From positions 1 through 32,561 of the forward strand of contig CAITNV010000054.1 in assembly GCA_903893855.1 (NCBI GenBank): a stretch of 32,561 bases of DNA, read 5' to 3'. The DNA is from Candidatus Tayloriibacteriota bacterium (GTDB lineage Bacteria > Patescibacteriota > Minisyncoccia > Phycocordibacterales > PALSA-1337). Position 1 is the first letter of the stretch. Each line of letters opens with the position of its first letter. This document shows, in pieces, positions 1 through 8,019 of the stretch. The notes below the pieces were generated by a model, which saw nothing but the letters and a program-made list of their open reading frames with translations, had not been told where the DNA came from and searched no databases. Both the position numbers and the translations under genes were made by a program.

Positions 1-1
1 T

Positions 2-376
2 GAGGATAATTTAAAAGATGAGCTTTTGGCACAGTATGGTGGCTTAGATACTTTTGATGAAAAAACATCGAAAGATGTGCTAACTGATCTTGTAGTTGTT
101 TACAGAGACCCATCATACAGAAGCATATTATCATCCGCAAGAAATAAACTTGAGAAAGTTGGAGTAAATCCGGATGATTATTCAGAAGTATTTACTGATG
201 TGTTTCAAAATGAATCATATCAAATGCTCAAAAATGCTACAGGTGTTATCGTGGAGCTTGGTAGAAATGGGTGGTCGAAAAATGATATAATATCGATGTT
301 ACAAACAGAGCCAATCATAAAATGGCCCAAGGTTGCTAGCAGAATGATTGAGTCTAAAAAATTAAAAGCTAATTAA
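2..376 (+). CDS. hypothetical protein, 5'-truncated by window edge (ORF track start at 26)
   Basis: Frame is open upstream of the annotated TTG start to the window edge; stop TAA at 374-376; no family recognised. Confidence 0.55.
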   Translation, partial: EDNLKDELLAQYGGLDTFDEKTSKDVLTDLVVVYRDPSYRSILSSARNKLEKVGVNPDDYSEVFTDVFQNESYQMLKNATGVIVELGRNGWSKNDIISMLQTEPIIKWPKVASRMIESKKLKAN

Positions 377-385
377 ATATAATTT

Positions 386-964
386 ATGACGATGATTGAA
401 AAAAATATGATACCAGAAAAAGATACTCCGTTTACGGAGGCTGTGGAAAAAGTTCGTAACGATATCGATAAGATACGTAAGTCTGTTTACGAGGAATATA
501 AGCGCGACATGGCTAGACCAATTCTTAGACGCACAAATGGCACGATTTACTACGATGAAAAAGATGCTGAATATAATCCAACTGATGATTTGGGTGATAG
601 TCGTACTGACGAAGAAGTAAAAACTGCTATTGGAAGAAAGTATAGCAGGGATGAAAATTATGATTTTCAGATAAGTAAATATCTGATTGGAGAATTCATA
701 GAACGCGGTCTTCGGAGCGATGCGGTTGACTACTTCTTGGGCAATCCTAAATTTCTAGATAATGTCTGTGACGTGATAAAAGAAAAATTAAAAATTGAGA
801 GGAACTATAAAGAAGAGATTATTGACGGCAAAAAGAAGGTCACATATCTACAGTATGGTGATGGTCCAGAAGATGAGTTATACAAAACCAGAGAAAATTA
901 TATAAAATCAACAAAGAAACATATGGAAGCCCTAAAGAAGTTAACTGATAAGGGTGACAAATAA
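386..964 (+). CDS. hypothetical protein (192 aa), charged, soluble
   Basis: Intact ORF, ATG start, same strand and close spacing to preceding ORF; no recognised domain. Confidence 0.6.
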   Translation: MTMIEKNMIPEKDTPFTEAVEKVRNDIDKIRKSVYEEYKRDMARPILRRTNGTIYYDEKDAEYNPTDDLGDSRTDEEVKTAIGRKYSRDENYDFQISKYLIGEFIERGLRSDAVDYFLGNPKFLDNVCDVIKEKLKIERNYKEEIIDGKKKVTYLQYGDGPEDELYKTRENYIKSTKKHMEALKKLTDKGDK

Positions 965-990
965 GTCCTATCCAAATTTACACTTTTCTG

Positions 991-2961
991 TTATATCCCA
1001 ATCTCTGGATACAACATCTCATCCTCATCCTCCTCAATCGGATAGTTGTTGTTTCTTTTTTCGTACACGAACGTCATCGCAATTGCATCAGGAATTGAAA
1101 TATCAACACCGTCTTCTTTTAGTGTTTCCTTGTCGATAATCTGCATGTTATTGTCATGCTCTTTCCAAGTGATATAGAGGAGATCATCAAAGCGGGGGCG
1201 GTTGAACAGCTTGCCACCGCCTCGAAGCCATTTTGCTAACTTTGCGAAACTAGCTGCATATAAATCTTCATAATGTCCATCACTACTAAACATATACTTT
1301 CTCGTAACATCGAGTCCGTATCTCTGTCGATTTTCATATTTATCAAGTATGAATTTACCCTCAGCATATTTTCTCACAAGTTTGCACAATTCAACTCCAT
1401 TACCGCTATCATCTATGAATATATTCTGGTCTGAAAGTGGCACTTCATATTGCTGTGCTAGTTCAACTACTTTTCTCGCCACTACATCTGGATCAGTCAC
1501 CATCTCGTAATATATTATCTCAGCTCCATTTTCGGTTCGAAGTACGATGGTTGAATGAGTCCTACGTGTATCTGCCAGTATCACACCGAGTATACCTTCT
1601 CCACGATACGGAATCTTTTCATGATAGCTGTCATTGAGTAACTTTTCATCAAAGAGAGAAAAATATCCCTTGTTAATTCTCGAATCTTGCTCAATGACGC
1701 TGAGTACTAATATGCCCAAAGCATCACAGAGGTCATCGTGTGTTTCGCTTCCAAATCCAAGAAGCTGTGTAATCAATTTCTCAGCACCCTTACGTGGGAA
1801 TACCACCGTGCCAGATTGTATGTGATTTGATACGAGTGACAGTCTCGCTCGTTTGTCACTTCCACCTGTCTTCCATTCCTTGGCAGGATATCCATCAGAG
1901 CGTAGTTGATCAACGATTGCTTTCTGGTATGCAACCGATTCAATCCACATGGATACAGGGACTCCGTTACCCAGAGTAGTAGAAAGTGATTTCACTCTTG
2001 ATATTGTTTCTGTAAAATCTAGTTGCTCGTTTATCGGATTCGCTAGTACATATATCTTCAGACTCTTTTTTCTACCGTAGATGTTTCCCGAGACTATCGC
2101 CGTCGAATCATTGTCGCTCTTCTGTCCAATAGCGGGATCTACCCCCATACCTGCATACCGAAGATTGTCATTTGTTGGTAACTCATCGTAATATTGTATC
2201 CATTCTTGACGTATCAGTTGAGTGTCATCCGAGACAATATTGAGCATATATTCTCGTTCCCATGCTTGGAGGCTGGGTACTGACTTTCTCAAGGTATCTA
2301 TATCAGTTTGCAGTGGAAACTTCTCAGGCCACATGGCAGTACCGTCAATATTGAGAAATGAGTATTTTTTAGTGATTCCATCCATTCGTCCCTCAATAAT
2401 GGCGTTTTTTAACTTCGTTATGAGAGAATCATGATGAAGTGCGGTACCGATGACTACAAGCCTCGTATCCTTGTCTCCAAGGGGCATTACATCACCTGTG
2501 AGCCATTTGAACATCTTGTCACGGCTTTCCTGAGTCTTAACGATATCCAAGTCCTCAAGGTCGTCACAGATGATCAGGTCTGGACGGTGTGCCCCGTGTT
2601 TGATACCACGAATTGAGCTTTCAATAGACGCTACGGTTATCCTCGCTCCATATTTAGGAAGCACAATACTTGTCGCTCTCCATCCATCATCTGGTTCCTC
2701 GAATGGTCCAAGATCGGATCTAAGAAGTCCGTTGGATTCCAATTCTATTTTTATGTTTGCTAAGTATTGTCGTGCTTGAGATTCAGTCTTTGCAATCATA
2801 AGCACAAACTTTTTCTGTTGTACTCCAAGTATCGACCAGATGGCATACGAAGTACCCATGATCGTGGTTTTTCCTGATCCTCTGAAGGCCTCTATCACCA
2901 CTGTCTTATCTTTCTCGTCTTCTGTGACTTCAAAGAGCTCTTTGTATCGACCAGATGGCAT
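991..2961 (-). CDS. terL: phage terminase large subunit, main ORF (656 aa), lacks native N-terminus because of duplication-induced frameshift
   Basis: Walker A FRGSGKTT, Walker B LIICDDLED, coupling-type motif LVVIGTALHHDS, RNase H-like nuclease motifs VDPAIGQKSDNDSTAIV and HDDLCDALG. Confidence 0.88.
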   Translation of the reverse strand: MPSGRYKELFEVTEDEKDKTVVIEAFRGSGKTTIMGTSYAIWSILGVQQKKFVLMIAKTESQARQYLANIKIELESNGLLRSDLGPFEEPDDGWRATSIVLPKYGARITVASIESSIRGIKHGAHRPDLIICDDLEDLDIVKTQESRDKMFKWLTGDVMPLGDKDTRLVVIGTALHHDSLITKLKNAIIEGRMDGITKKYSFLNIDGTAMWPEKFPLQTDIDTLRKSVPSLQAWEREYMLNIVSDDTQLIRQEWIQYYDELPTNDNLRYAGMGVDPAIGQKSDNDSTAIVSGNIYGRKKSLKIYVLANPINEQLDFTETISRVKSLSTTLGNGVPVSMWIESVAYQKAIVDQLRSDGYPAKEWKTGGSDKRARLSLVSNHIQSGTVVFPRKGAEKLITQLLGFGSETHDDLCDALGILVLSVIEQDSRINKGYFSLFDEKLLNDSYHEKIPYRGEGILGVILADTRRTHSTIVLRTENGAEIIYYEMVTDPDVVARKVVELAQQYEVPLSDQNIFIDDSGNGVELCKLVRKYAEGKFILDKYENRQRYGLDVTRKYMFSSDGHYEDLYAASFAKLAKWLRGGGKLFNRPRFDDLLYITWKEHDNNMQIIDKETLKEDGVDISIPDAIAMTFVYEKRNNNYPIEEDEDEMLYPEIGI

Positions 2962-3058
2962 ACGAAGTACCCATGATCGTGGTTTTTCCTGATCCTCTGA
3001 AGGCCTCTATCACCACTGTCTTATCTTTCTCGTCTTCTGTGACTTCAAAGAGCTCTTT
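2829..3058. repeat. perfect tandem duplication, 2 x 115 bp (2829-2943 and 2944-3058)
   Basis: Direct comparison: gtatcgaccagatggcatacg...caaagagctcttt occurs twice back to back; flanking bases differ. Confidence 0.95.
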
Positions 3059-3220
3059 TTGAAATCGTGCAGTCTTGTATTTCACATAGTGGGCAAAGTA
3101 CACATGGAAAAACCAATGGTGACATGCCTTAGTAAGCTCACGTCGAACACGCTGATCTTTAACGATCAACGCAAGCTTTTCTTGTTCGATTTCTACATCA
3201 TGATTGTGGAGATTGTTCAT
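2930..3220 (-). pseudogene. N-terminal fragment of terminase large subunit (96 aa ORF) including a second copy of the Walker A segment
   Basis: Shares ELFEVTEDEKDKTVVIEAFRGSGKTTIMGTSYAIWSI with the downstream ORF; removing one 115-bp copy restores a single frame 3220->991. Confidence 0.85.
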
Positions 3221-3626
3221 CGGCTTTTTCTGTTACCACATCCTTTATCCCCAAAGCTTCACGTATGAGAGCTTCTTGCTCTGGGGTGAGAGGGTCTTCT
3301 TTTTCAATCGTCGCTTTCACCACGAGCTTGTTTCCATACTCTGGATGGTGTTGTCTGAGCCAAAGCTGTATCGCATGAAAGTTTTTGTCTTTAATCAAAG
3401 CAATGAGTTGTGATTCGCTCAAATCGTTAATCATTTCCTTGCCGTCTTTCATTGCATCATCAGAATCTTTTTTGAATTGATCGTCCTCGTTTCTCCATCG
3501 GTAATATGTGGGACGAGATATGTTGGTACGCTCACAGGCAAGTTGTATAATCGGAATCTTTTTCAGGTGCTCAAGGAGGATTTTCTTTTCAGCATCTTGT
3601 CTCTTTTGTATGGTTTCCTTTTTCAT
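3198..3626 (-). CDS. HTH domain protein, probable terminase small subunit (phBC6A51-like)
   Basis: N-terminal HTH (IIQLACERTNISRPTYYRWRNEDDQF), adjacent to and overlapping terL. Confidence 0.7.
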   Translation of the reverse strand: MKKETIQKRQDAEKKILLEHLKKIPIIQLACERTNISRPTYYRWRNEDDQFKKDSDDAMKDGKEMINDLSESQLIALIKDKNFHAIQLWLRQHHPEYGNKLVVKATIEKEDPLTPEQEALIREALGIKDVVTEKADEQSPQS

Positions 3627-4381
3627 ATTTCGATGGCTTTAATACCTGTTAATTTTTCAAAGCGATCTATTGCAGTCTTTACATATTCAGGATCAAGTTC
3701 AATACCGATACATAGTCTTTTCGTTTGTTCACATGCCAAGAGACAGGTGCCTGAGCCGAGGAAGCCGTCATACACCACATCGCCGATTCGAGTACTGTTG
3801 AGTATTAGATGGCGGATGAGTGGTACAGGTTTTGTCGTCGGGTGAAACGGACTTTTATTTGGCTTCGGGTGCACGATGACGCTTTTGTCTTTAGATTTTA
3901 GAAATTCATGCGTTCCGAACCATCCATATGCGATGAGTTCATGCATCGGGGCATAGTCCATTCTGCCAATGACAGCATGGGTTTTTACCCAAAATATGAG
4001 CTGAGCGAATTTGCATCCTGTTTGTAGCATTCCTTCACGTAAAGCGAATATCATCTTGTCTGAGTTGAAGATATAGAGCGCATTTTTCTTTTCTAAATGC
4101 GGAGTGATTGCATCGATCCATTCTTTCGTAAAAGTGATGTATTCTTCATCAGATTGGATGTGATCATTTTGAATGATTTTATCTTTCTTCAGTTTCTGAA
4201 AATTTCTTTTAGATTCAGTAACTGCTATGCCGTATGGCGGATCAATTATTACCGCTTTGATCTTCTGCTTGCCAATGACCTTGGCGACAAACTCTTTGTC
4301 TCTGCTGTCACCACACCCAAGAATGTGATCGCCGAGTTTCCAAATCGTCCCTGTCTTAATTGAGTTTTGTGACTTTTTCAT
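3623..4381 (-). CDS. DNA adenine/cytosine-N4 methyltransferase, beta-class (252 aa)
   Basis: Motif IV DPPYGIAV upstream of motif I DGFLGSGTCLLACEQ; ATGA overlap with the small terminase gene. Confidence 0.88.
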   Translation of the reverse strand: MKKSQNSIKTGTIWKLGDHILGCGDSRDKEFVAKVIGKQKIKAVIIDPPYGIAVTESKRNFQKLKKDKIIQNDHIQSDEEYITFTKEWIDAITPHLEKKNALYIFNSDKMIFALREGMLQTGCKFAQLIFWVKTHAVIGRMDYAPMHELIAYGWFGTHEFLKSKDKSVIVHPKPNKSPFHPTTKPVPLIRHLILNSTRIGDVVYDGFLGSGTCLLACEQTKRLCIGIELDPEYVKTAIDRFEKLTGIKAIEI

Positions 4382-5642
4382 TTGGATTGAGTTGCTTAAA
4401 GCGGTTAATAATTAACTGGCAAAAAATTGGTTCCATCTCACAGAGATATGCGGTACGTTTCAATTGCTCGCATGCAGACATAATGCTTCCTGACCCCGCT
4501 GTTAAATCGAGGACAATGTCTCCAGGTTTAGTGCATCTTCGTAATGCTTTTTCGTGGAGAGTTGGCGGTTTCTGTGTTGGATGTTGGTATTCCTGTGACG
4601 GTAATCTTTTCACTAGCCATATATTGAGCATGTCGAGAATGTCATCGCTCAATCGATTGCCAGTCGTTGCTTCTTTGTTCAATATCTCATTCAAGTTCTT
4701 TACCTTGTCGGAGAGGAATGGTGATCCAACTGTTCCGTATACGCAATACTCGGTCACTTTGTTGAATGCGACGTTCGGAGTCGGTGAGGCGTTATCTTTT
4801 ATCCAAATACAGAGTCGTTTCGAATAAATCCCTAGCTCTTTGTATATTTCCTGTAGCAGGTATACATATCGCTCATCACACCAGAACATGATGTGTGCAT
4901 CTTTCTTTGATACAGAGAGAGCATTCTGTATGAGGGTTTTGAGAAAATTTCTGTATTCAGTTTCAGGCTTGTTGTCGTTGGTTGTACCACCATATTTTGC
5001 TTTATTGCCAACACCTTTGTCATAACTTAGATTAATATTAAACGGAGGATCATCGTTCACCATATCTGCCTGTTTGCCATCCATCAGTTTCTTTACTGTA
5101 CTTGGATCAAGAGAATTTCCACACAGTAATCGGTGTCGTCCTAGTGCAAAGTAGTCACCAGTTTTAATATCCGTATTCTTCGCTTTTTCAATTTCCTTTT
5201 CTTCGTCAAAATTGTCATCATTTATCTCAAGTGAATCATCAAATATGTTGGTGAGGTCGTTTGAATCGAAGCCTGATATGAGGAGGGTGTCAATATCAAA
5301 ATCACTCGCCAATATCTCGAAGTCCCATGATCCACCACTACGATTTGATGTGAGTAAATACTGCTTGAACTCACTCGGTGTAAGCTTTCTGTTTGGACTT
5401 CTCACCTCTATTAATTCTTCTCCACGACCAAGGAGTTGAAGTGCTTTGATTCGCTGATGTCCTGCACAGATCTTTCCATCAAGATTTATTGCAGGAAGTT
5501 CTGCGAGATTGAACTTAGTTAAACTTACTTTTAAATCTTCCATTTGCTTGTCAGTGATCTTACGAGGATTTTTCTCGTATGGAAGCAGATCGTTGACTCG
5601 GCGTTTTTCGGTACGCCATACCAATGGTGCTTGTTTTGCCAT
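4356..5642 (-). CDS. ParB-like nuclease domain fused to DNA methyltransferase (428 aa)
   Basis: N-term ParB-like (VNDLLPYEKNPRKITDKQMEDLKVSL...CAGHQRIKAL); motif IV DDPPFN; motif I LDLTAGSGSIMSACEQ. Confidence 0.88.
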   Translation of the reverse strand: MAKQAPLVWRTEKRRVNDLLPYEKNPRKITDKQMEDLKVSLTKFNLAELPAINLDGKICAGHQRIKALQLLGRGEELIEVRSPNRKLTPSEFKQYLLTSNRSGGSWDFEILASDFDIDTLLISGFDSNDLTNIFDDSLEINDDNFDEEKEIEKAKNTDIKTGDYFALGRHRLLCGNSLDPSTVKKLMDGKQADMVNDDPPFNINLSYDKGVGNKAKYGGTTNDNKPETEYRNFLKTLIQNALSVSKKDAHIMFWCDERYVYLLQEIYKELGIYSKRLCIWIKDNASPTPNVAFNKVTEYCVYGTVGSPFLSDKVKNLNEILNKEATTGNRLSDDILDMLNIWLVKRLPSQEYQHPTQKPPTLHEKALRRCTKPGDIVLDLTAGSGSIMSACEQLKRTAYLCEMEPIFCQLIINRFKQLNPNEKVTKLN

Positions 5643-5695
5643 TGTTTTTTATGTTATTTAGTAATGGGAATTACTTTGGAGATTTTGTATACGAA

Positions 5696-5722
5696 AATAC
5701 CCTCAGGATTCCTGAAGGTATT
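5696..5722. promoter_or_regulatory. inverted repeat / hairpin upstream of ParB-methyltransferase
   Basis: AATACCCTCAGG-ATT-CCTGAAGGTATT, 12-nt arms with one mismatch. Confidence 0.5.
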
Positions 5723-5783
5723 ACAGCACGCTGTTTCAATTACTATGTGACAGATTCTCGGCTGAAAAAGTGTCACACCATTG

Positions 5784-6677
5784 TTACATCTTTGATCGGT
5801 ATTTGTGTTGACGAAGCAGATTTGCTTTCTTCTTTTTATCCTTATTCTTCAACGCTCCATGGATTTCGACAGCAACATCGCCATACGTCTTTTTTAATCT
5901 CACCTTAAATGGCTTAACTTTTACATTCGCAACGTCGCGCATTTTTCTCCGATATTCCATTGTTTTACGCTTGACAACATTTGGATCGGTATCATGTTTG
6001 GTCGCTTGTCGCTCCATCTCATTCAAGTTCGGAAACATGAATTCGTGCGTGAGATTGCTTTTTACTTTCTCAACAGTAACTTCTTCCATGAGATTCTTCT
6101 TCAACCCATCTGCGAGATTAACTTTTTTGAAATCAGGCCAATTAGTGTGCTTCATCTTCTGTATCTCTAATTTCCACGCAAGGCGAAGCTCGTCGATTGA
6201 GGTCTCTGGACTTAGCGTGATCCTCACTAATTTTTGATCTGTTTTTTTGGATTTCTTTGCCGGTACAGTATCAACATGGAAAGTATATATTGGCGGGCAG
6301 AGGATGCCTGTGGTGATGAGGGTGACGAGCGTGTCTTTCCATTCAGGCCCGAAGTCTAATTTGTCCATCCACGTATCAAACATTTCTTCTATCTTCATGA
6401 TATGACCGATGCTCATCTGCGACTTAATCTTTCTGCCAATCCCTAATATTATTTCATGGCTTTTGGGGTAGTATGCAAACGCTTCGATTATTAATATGTC
6501 TGTATTGATAAATGGAAGCTCCTCTCGAACGCTCGCCAGATTACCTTCGTTAGCCAACTTTTCAAGATCAAGAAAGAAACCTTTGTTGTTCTTTGCTTTA
6601 CGCCAAAAGAGCCAGTAGTTGCGAGCTAGGGTCTTGAGTAGTGCCATGTGATCGGCTGTACTTAGTTTCTTTTCCAT
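5784..6677 (-). CDS. hypothetical protein (297 aa), phage-cluster associated
   Basis: Intact ORF co-directional with the methyltransferase/terminase cluster. Confidence 0.65.
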   Translation of the reverse strand: MEKKLSTADHMALLKTLARNYWLFWRKAKNNKGFFLDLEKLANEGNLASVREELPFINTDILIIEAFAYYPKSHEIILGIGRKIKSQMSIGHIMKIEEMFDTWMDKLDFGPEWKDTLVTLITTGILCPPIYTFHVDTVPAKKSKKTDQKLVRITLSPETSIDELRLAWKLEIQKMKHTNWPDFKKVNLADGLKKNLMEEVTVEKVKSNLTHEFMFPNLNEMERQATKHDTDPNVVKRKTMEYRRKMRDVANVKVKPFKVRLKKTYGDVAVEIHGALKNKDKKKKANLLRQHKYRSKM

Positions 6678-6912
6678 ATGCCCTAAATGGTAGTAGAAAA
6701 GAGGGGTGGCGTAAAGTAAATGAAACAGTCCTCGAACCGTGTCTTATTTTGTCTCATTTCCATATGATCTTACAGGGCTTCATATTTTTACGCTCATCCA
6801 TAAATTTTACATACTTTTGAGACACTCCGTTTTCTGTCTCGTTTGTAACATTTGCGAAAAACAGACCCAGACCGAGAGGCCTAATTGTGATATATTGAAA
6901 AGCGTCAAAGAA

Positions 6913-6956
6913 CCCTTGTGGGGTCTCACTGTGCATTATCCGAGACCGAGCAAGGG
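6913..6956. repeat. hairpin A: CCCTTG-tgg-GGTCTC / GAGACC-gag-CAAGGG
   Basis: Two perfect 6-bp stems separated by a 3x3 internal loop. Confidence 0.75.
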
Positions 6957-7006
6957 CACAAATACAAAAAAAACGCAGAAGGATCTGCGTTTTTTTGTAT
7001 TTGTGC
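6956..7006. terminator. hairpin B: long bidirectional terminator-like hairpin
   Basis: GCACAAATACAAAAAAAACGCAG-AAGGAT-CTGCGTTTTTTTGTATTTGTGC, 22-23 bp with a single bulge. Confidence 0.8.
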
Positions 7007-7012
7007 GCCTAA

Positions 7013-7034
7013 GAAAGCGCCCTGCGGCGCTTTC
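7013..7034. repeat. hairpin C
   Basis: GAAAGCGCC-CTGC-GGCGCTTTC, perfect 9-bp stem. Confidence 0.85.
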
Positions 7035-7036
7035 GT

Positions 7037-7130
7037 GTTGGAATCGAAAGATTTTTCAGTGTCGAGTGAGCTCGTACTCGAGCGAAATGAGACCGGAAAA
7101 ATACCTGGCTACGTAGTAGCCGATTCCAAC
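7037..7130. other. candidate multi-branched structured element D
   Basis: Outer stem GTTGGAATCG/CGATTCCAAC (perfect 10 bp) enclosing ATTTTTC/GAAAAAT, CGAGT/ACTCG and GCTAC/GTAGC stems. Confidence 0.7.
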
Positions 7131-7182
7131 TTGATATATAAAATAAAAAACCACCACAATCAAATGACTTGGTGATTAAAGT

Positions 7183-7437
7183 TTAGCTCTTTGCGAGATC
7201 ACGTTTATGGGCAATGTCTCTGCGCCGAATCAAATCGAACCAATACGCATTACGCTTTTTAGCCGACAAGCCATATGCGTATAATGCATCGAATTCGAGA
7301 GAAGAATGAAATTCATCCTGTCTGACCCACAGTCTTGCCCACCGATACCTGATGGCACCCAACAATGTGCGGCGCAGGTATCGATCGAGCCTACGGTAAA
7401 GACGGACTAACGACTTCACCAAAGTTAATATTTTCAT
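7183..7437 (-). CDS. small basic hypothetical protein (84 aa)
   Basis: Intact ORF, arginine-rich. Confidence 0.5.
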   Translation of the reverse strand: MKILTLVKSLVRLYRRLDRYLRRTLLGAIRYRWARLWVRQDEFHSSLEFDALYAYGLSAKKRNAYWFDLIRRRDIAHKRDLAKS

Positions 7438-7494
7438 AGTGGTTTCAATCTAAAATAGATGATATCAGTTCAACCTTTAATTGCAACAGCGACT

Positions 7495-7818
7495 CTATTT
7501 TTTATCTAAAATCCTAATTGATCTGCCGATAACCATAAACGCATACGCCCACAGAAATGGCAACCAGAATGGCATTATTCCAAACAGACTATGCCGGTTA
7601 AAGGTCTCTACACCAGTTGAGATGAAAAAGTATTCTGAAAAAAAAAGACCTACGAAACCGAATATTAGAAATGTCCAATCATTCGGCTCTCGTTTAAAAG
7701 TAAGCGTCAATAAAATAAACAGTGTGTATATACCAGCCAGAATAAAATCATTCTCAACAATGGGTATGAGACCGATCATTACGAGGATAATGAAAATGTA
7801 GAAAAATATTTTTCTCAC
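7495..7818 (-). CDS. small membrane protein (107 aa)
   Basis: Several predicted hydrophobic helices by eye. Confidence 0.6.
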   Translation of the reverse strand: MRKIFFYIFIILVMIGLIPIVENDFILAGIYTLFILLTLTFKREPNDWTFLIFGFVGLFFSEYFFISTGVETFNRHSLFGIMPFWLPFLWAYAFMVIGRSIRILDKK

Positions 7819-7830
7819 ATTTTTACTTAA

Positions 7831-8019
7831 TTAAATCTCAACACTCTGAGCCTGCTTGAACACCTTCATCTGGTCCTCGTTAGCTTTACGAGCGGCTTCA
7901 GTAAACACTTTTTTTTGTTCATCAGCAGATGCGTGCATGAAAAAGTCCGAAAGACCCTTATATTTCTCAGGACCCTCTATTTTCTTGCCTTTAAACATGC
8001 TTTTTATTATTTTCAGCAT
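7831..8019 (-). CDS. small hypothetical protein (62 aa), overlaps zeta-toxin-like gene by 7 nt
   Basis: ATGCTGA overlap: its ATG (8017-8019) lies just before the TGA stop (8013-8015) of the upstream gene. Confidence 0.6.
   Translation of the reverse strand: MLKIIKSMFKGKKIEGPEKYKGLSDFFMHASADEQKKVFTEAARKANEDQMKVFKQAQSVEI

Noticed and set aside
954-2779. Several short plus-strand ORFs (954-1139, 1437-1637, 1634-1825, 1794-1979, 2222-2434, 2431-2616, 2570-2779) opposite terL
   Set aside because: Antisense to a well-supported TerL ORF; no recognisable domain or start context.
2829-3058. Programmed ribosomal frameshift in terL
   Set aside because: The frame change is fully explained by the 115-bp duplication; no slippery site is needed.
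3623-5642. Complete restriction-modification system
   Set aside because: No endonuclease or specificity subunit found in the window; context is phage packaging.
7037-7130. Integron attC site
   Set aside because: Core orientation is GTT...AAC rather than RYYYAAC...GTTRRRY, and no integrase or cassette array is visible.
6739-7175. ORFs 6739..7116 and 6918..7175 as proteins
   Set aside because: They run through perfect hairpins in overlapping frames, so translations reflect palindromes rather than coding constraint.
3623-8015. Recoded TGA (glycine, genetic code 25)
   Set aside because: TGA acts as a normal stop at 3623-3625 and 8013-8015, in both cases overlapping the next gene's start, so standard code 11 fits.
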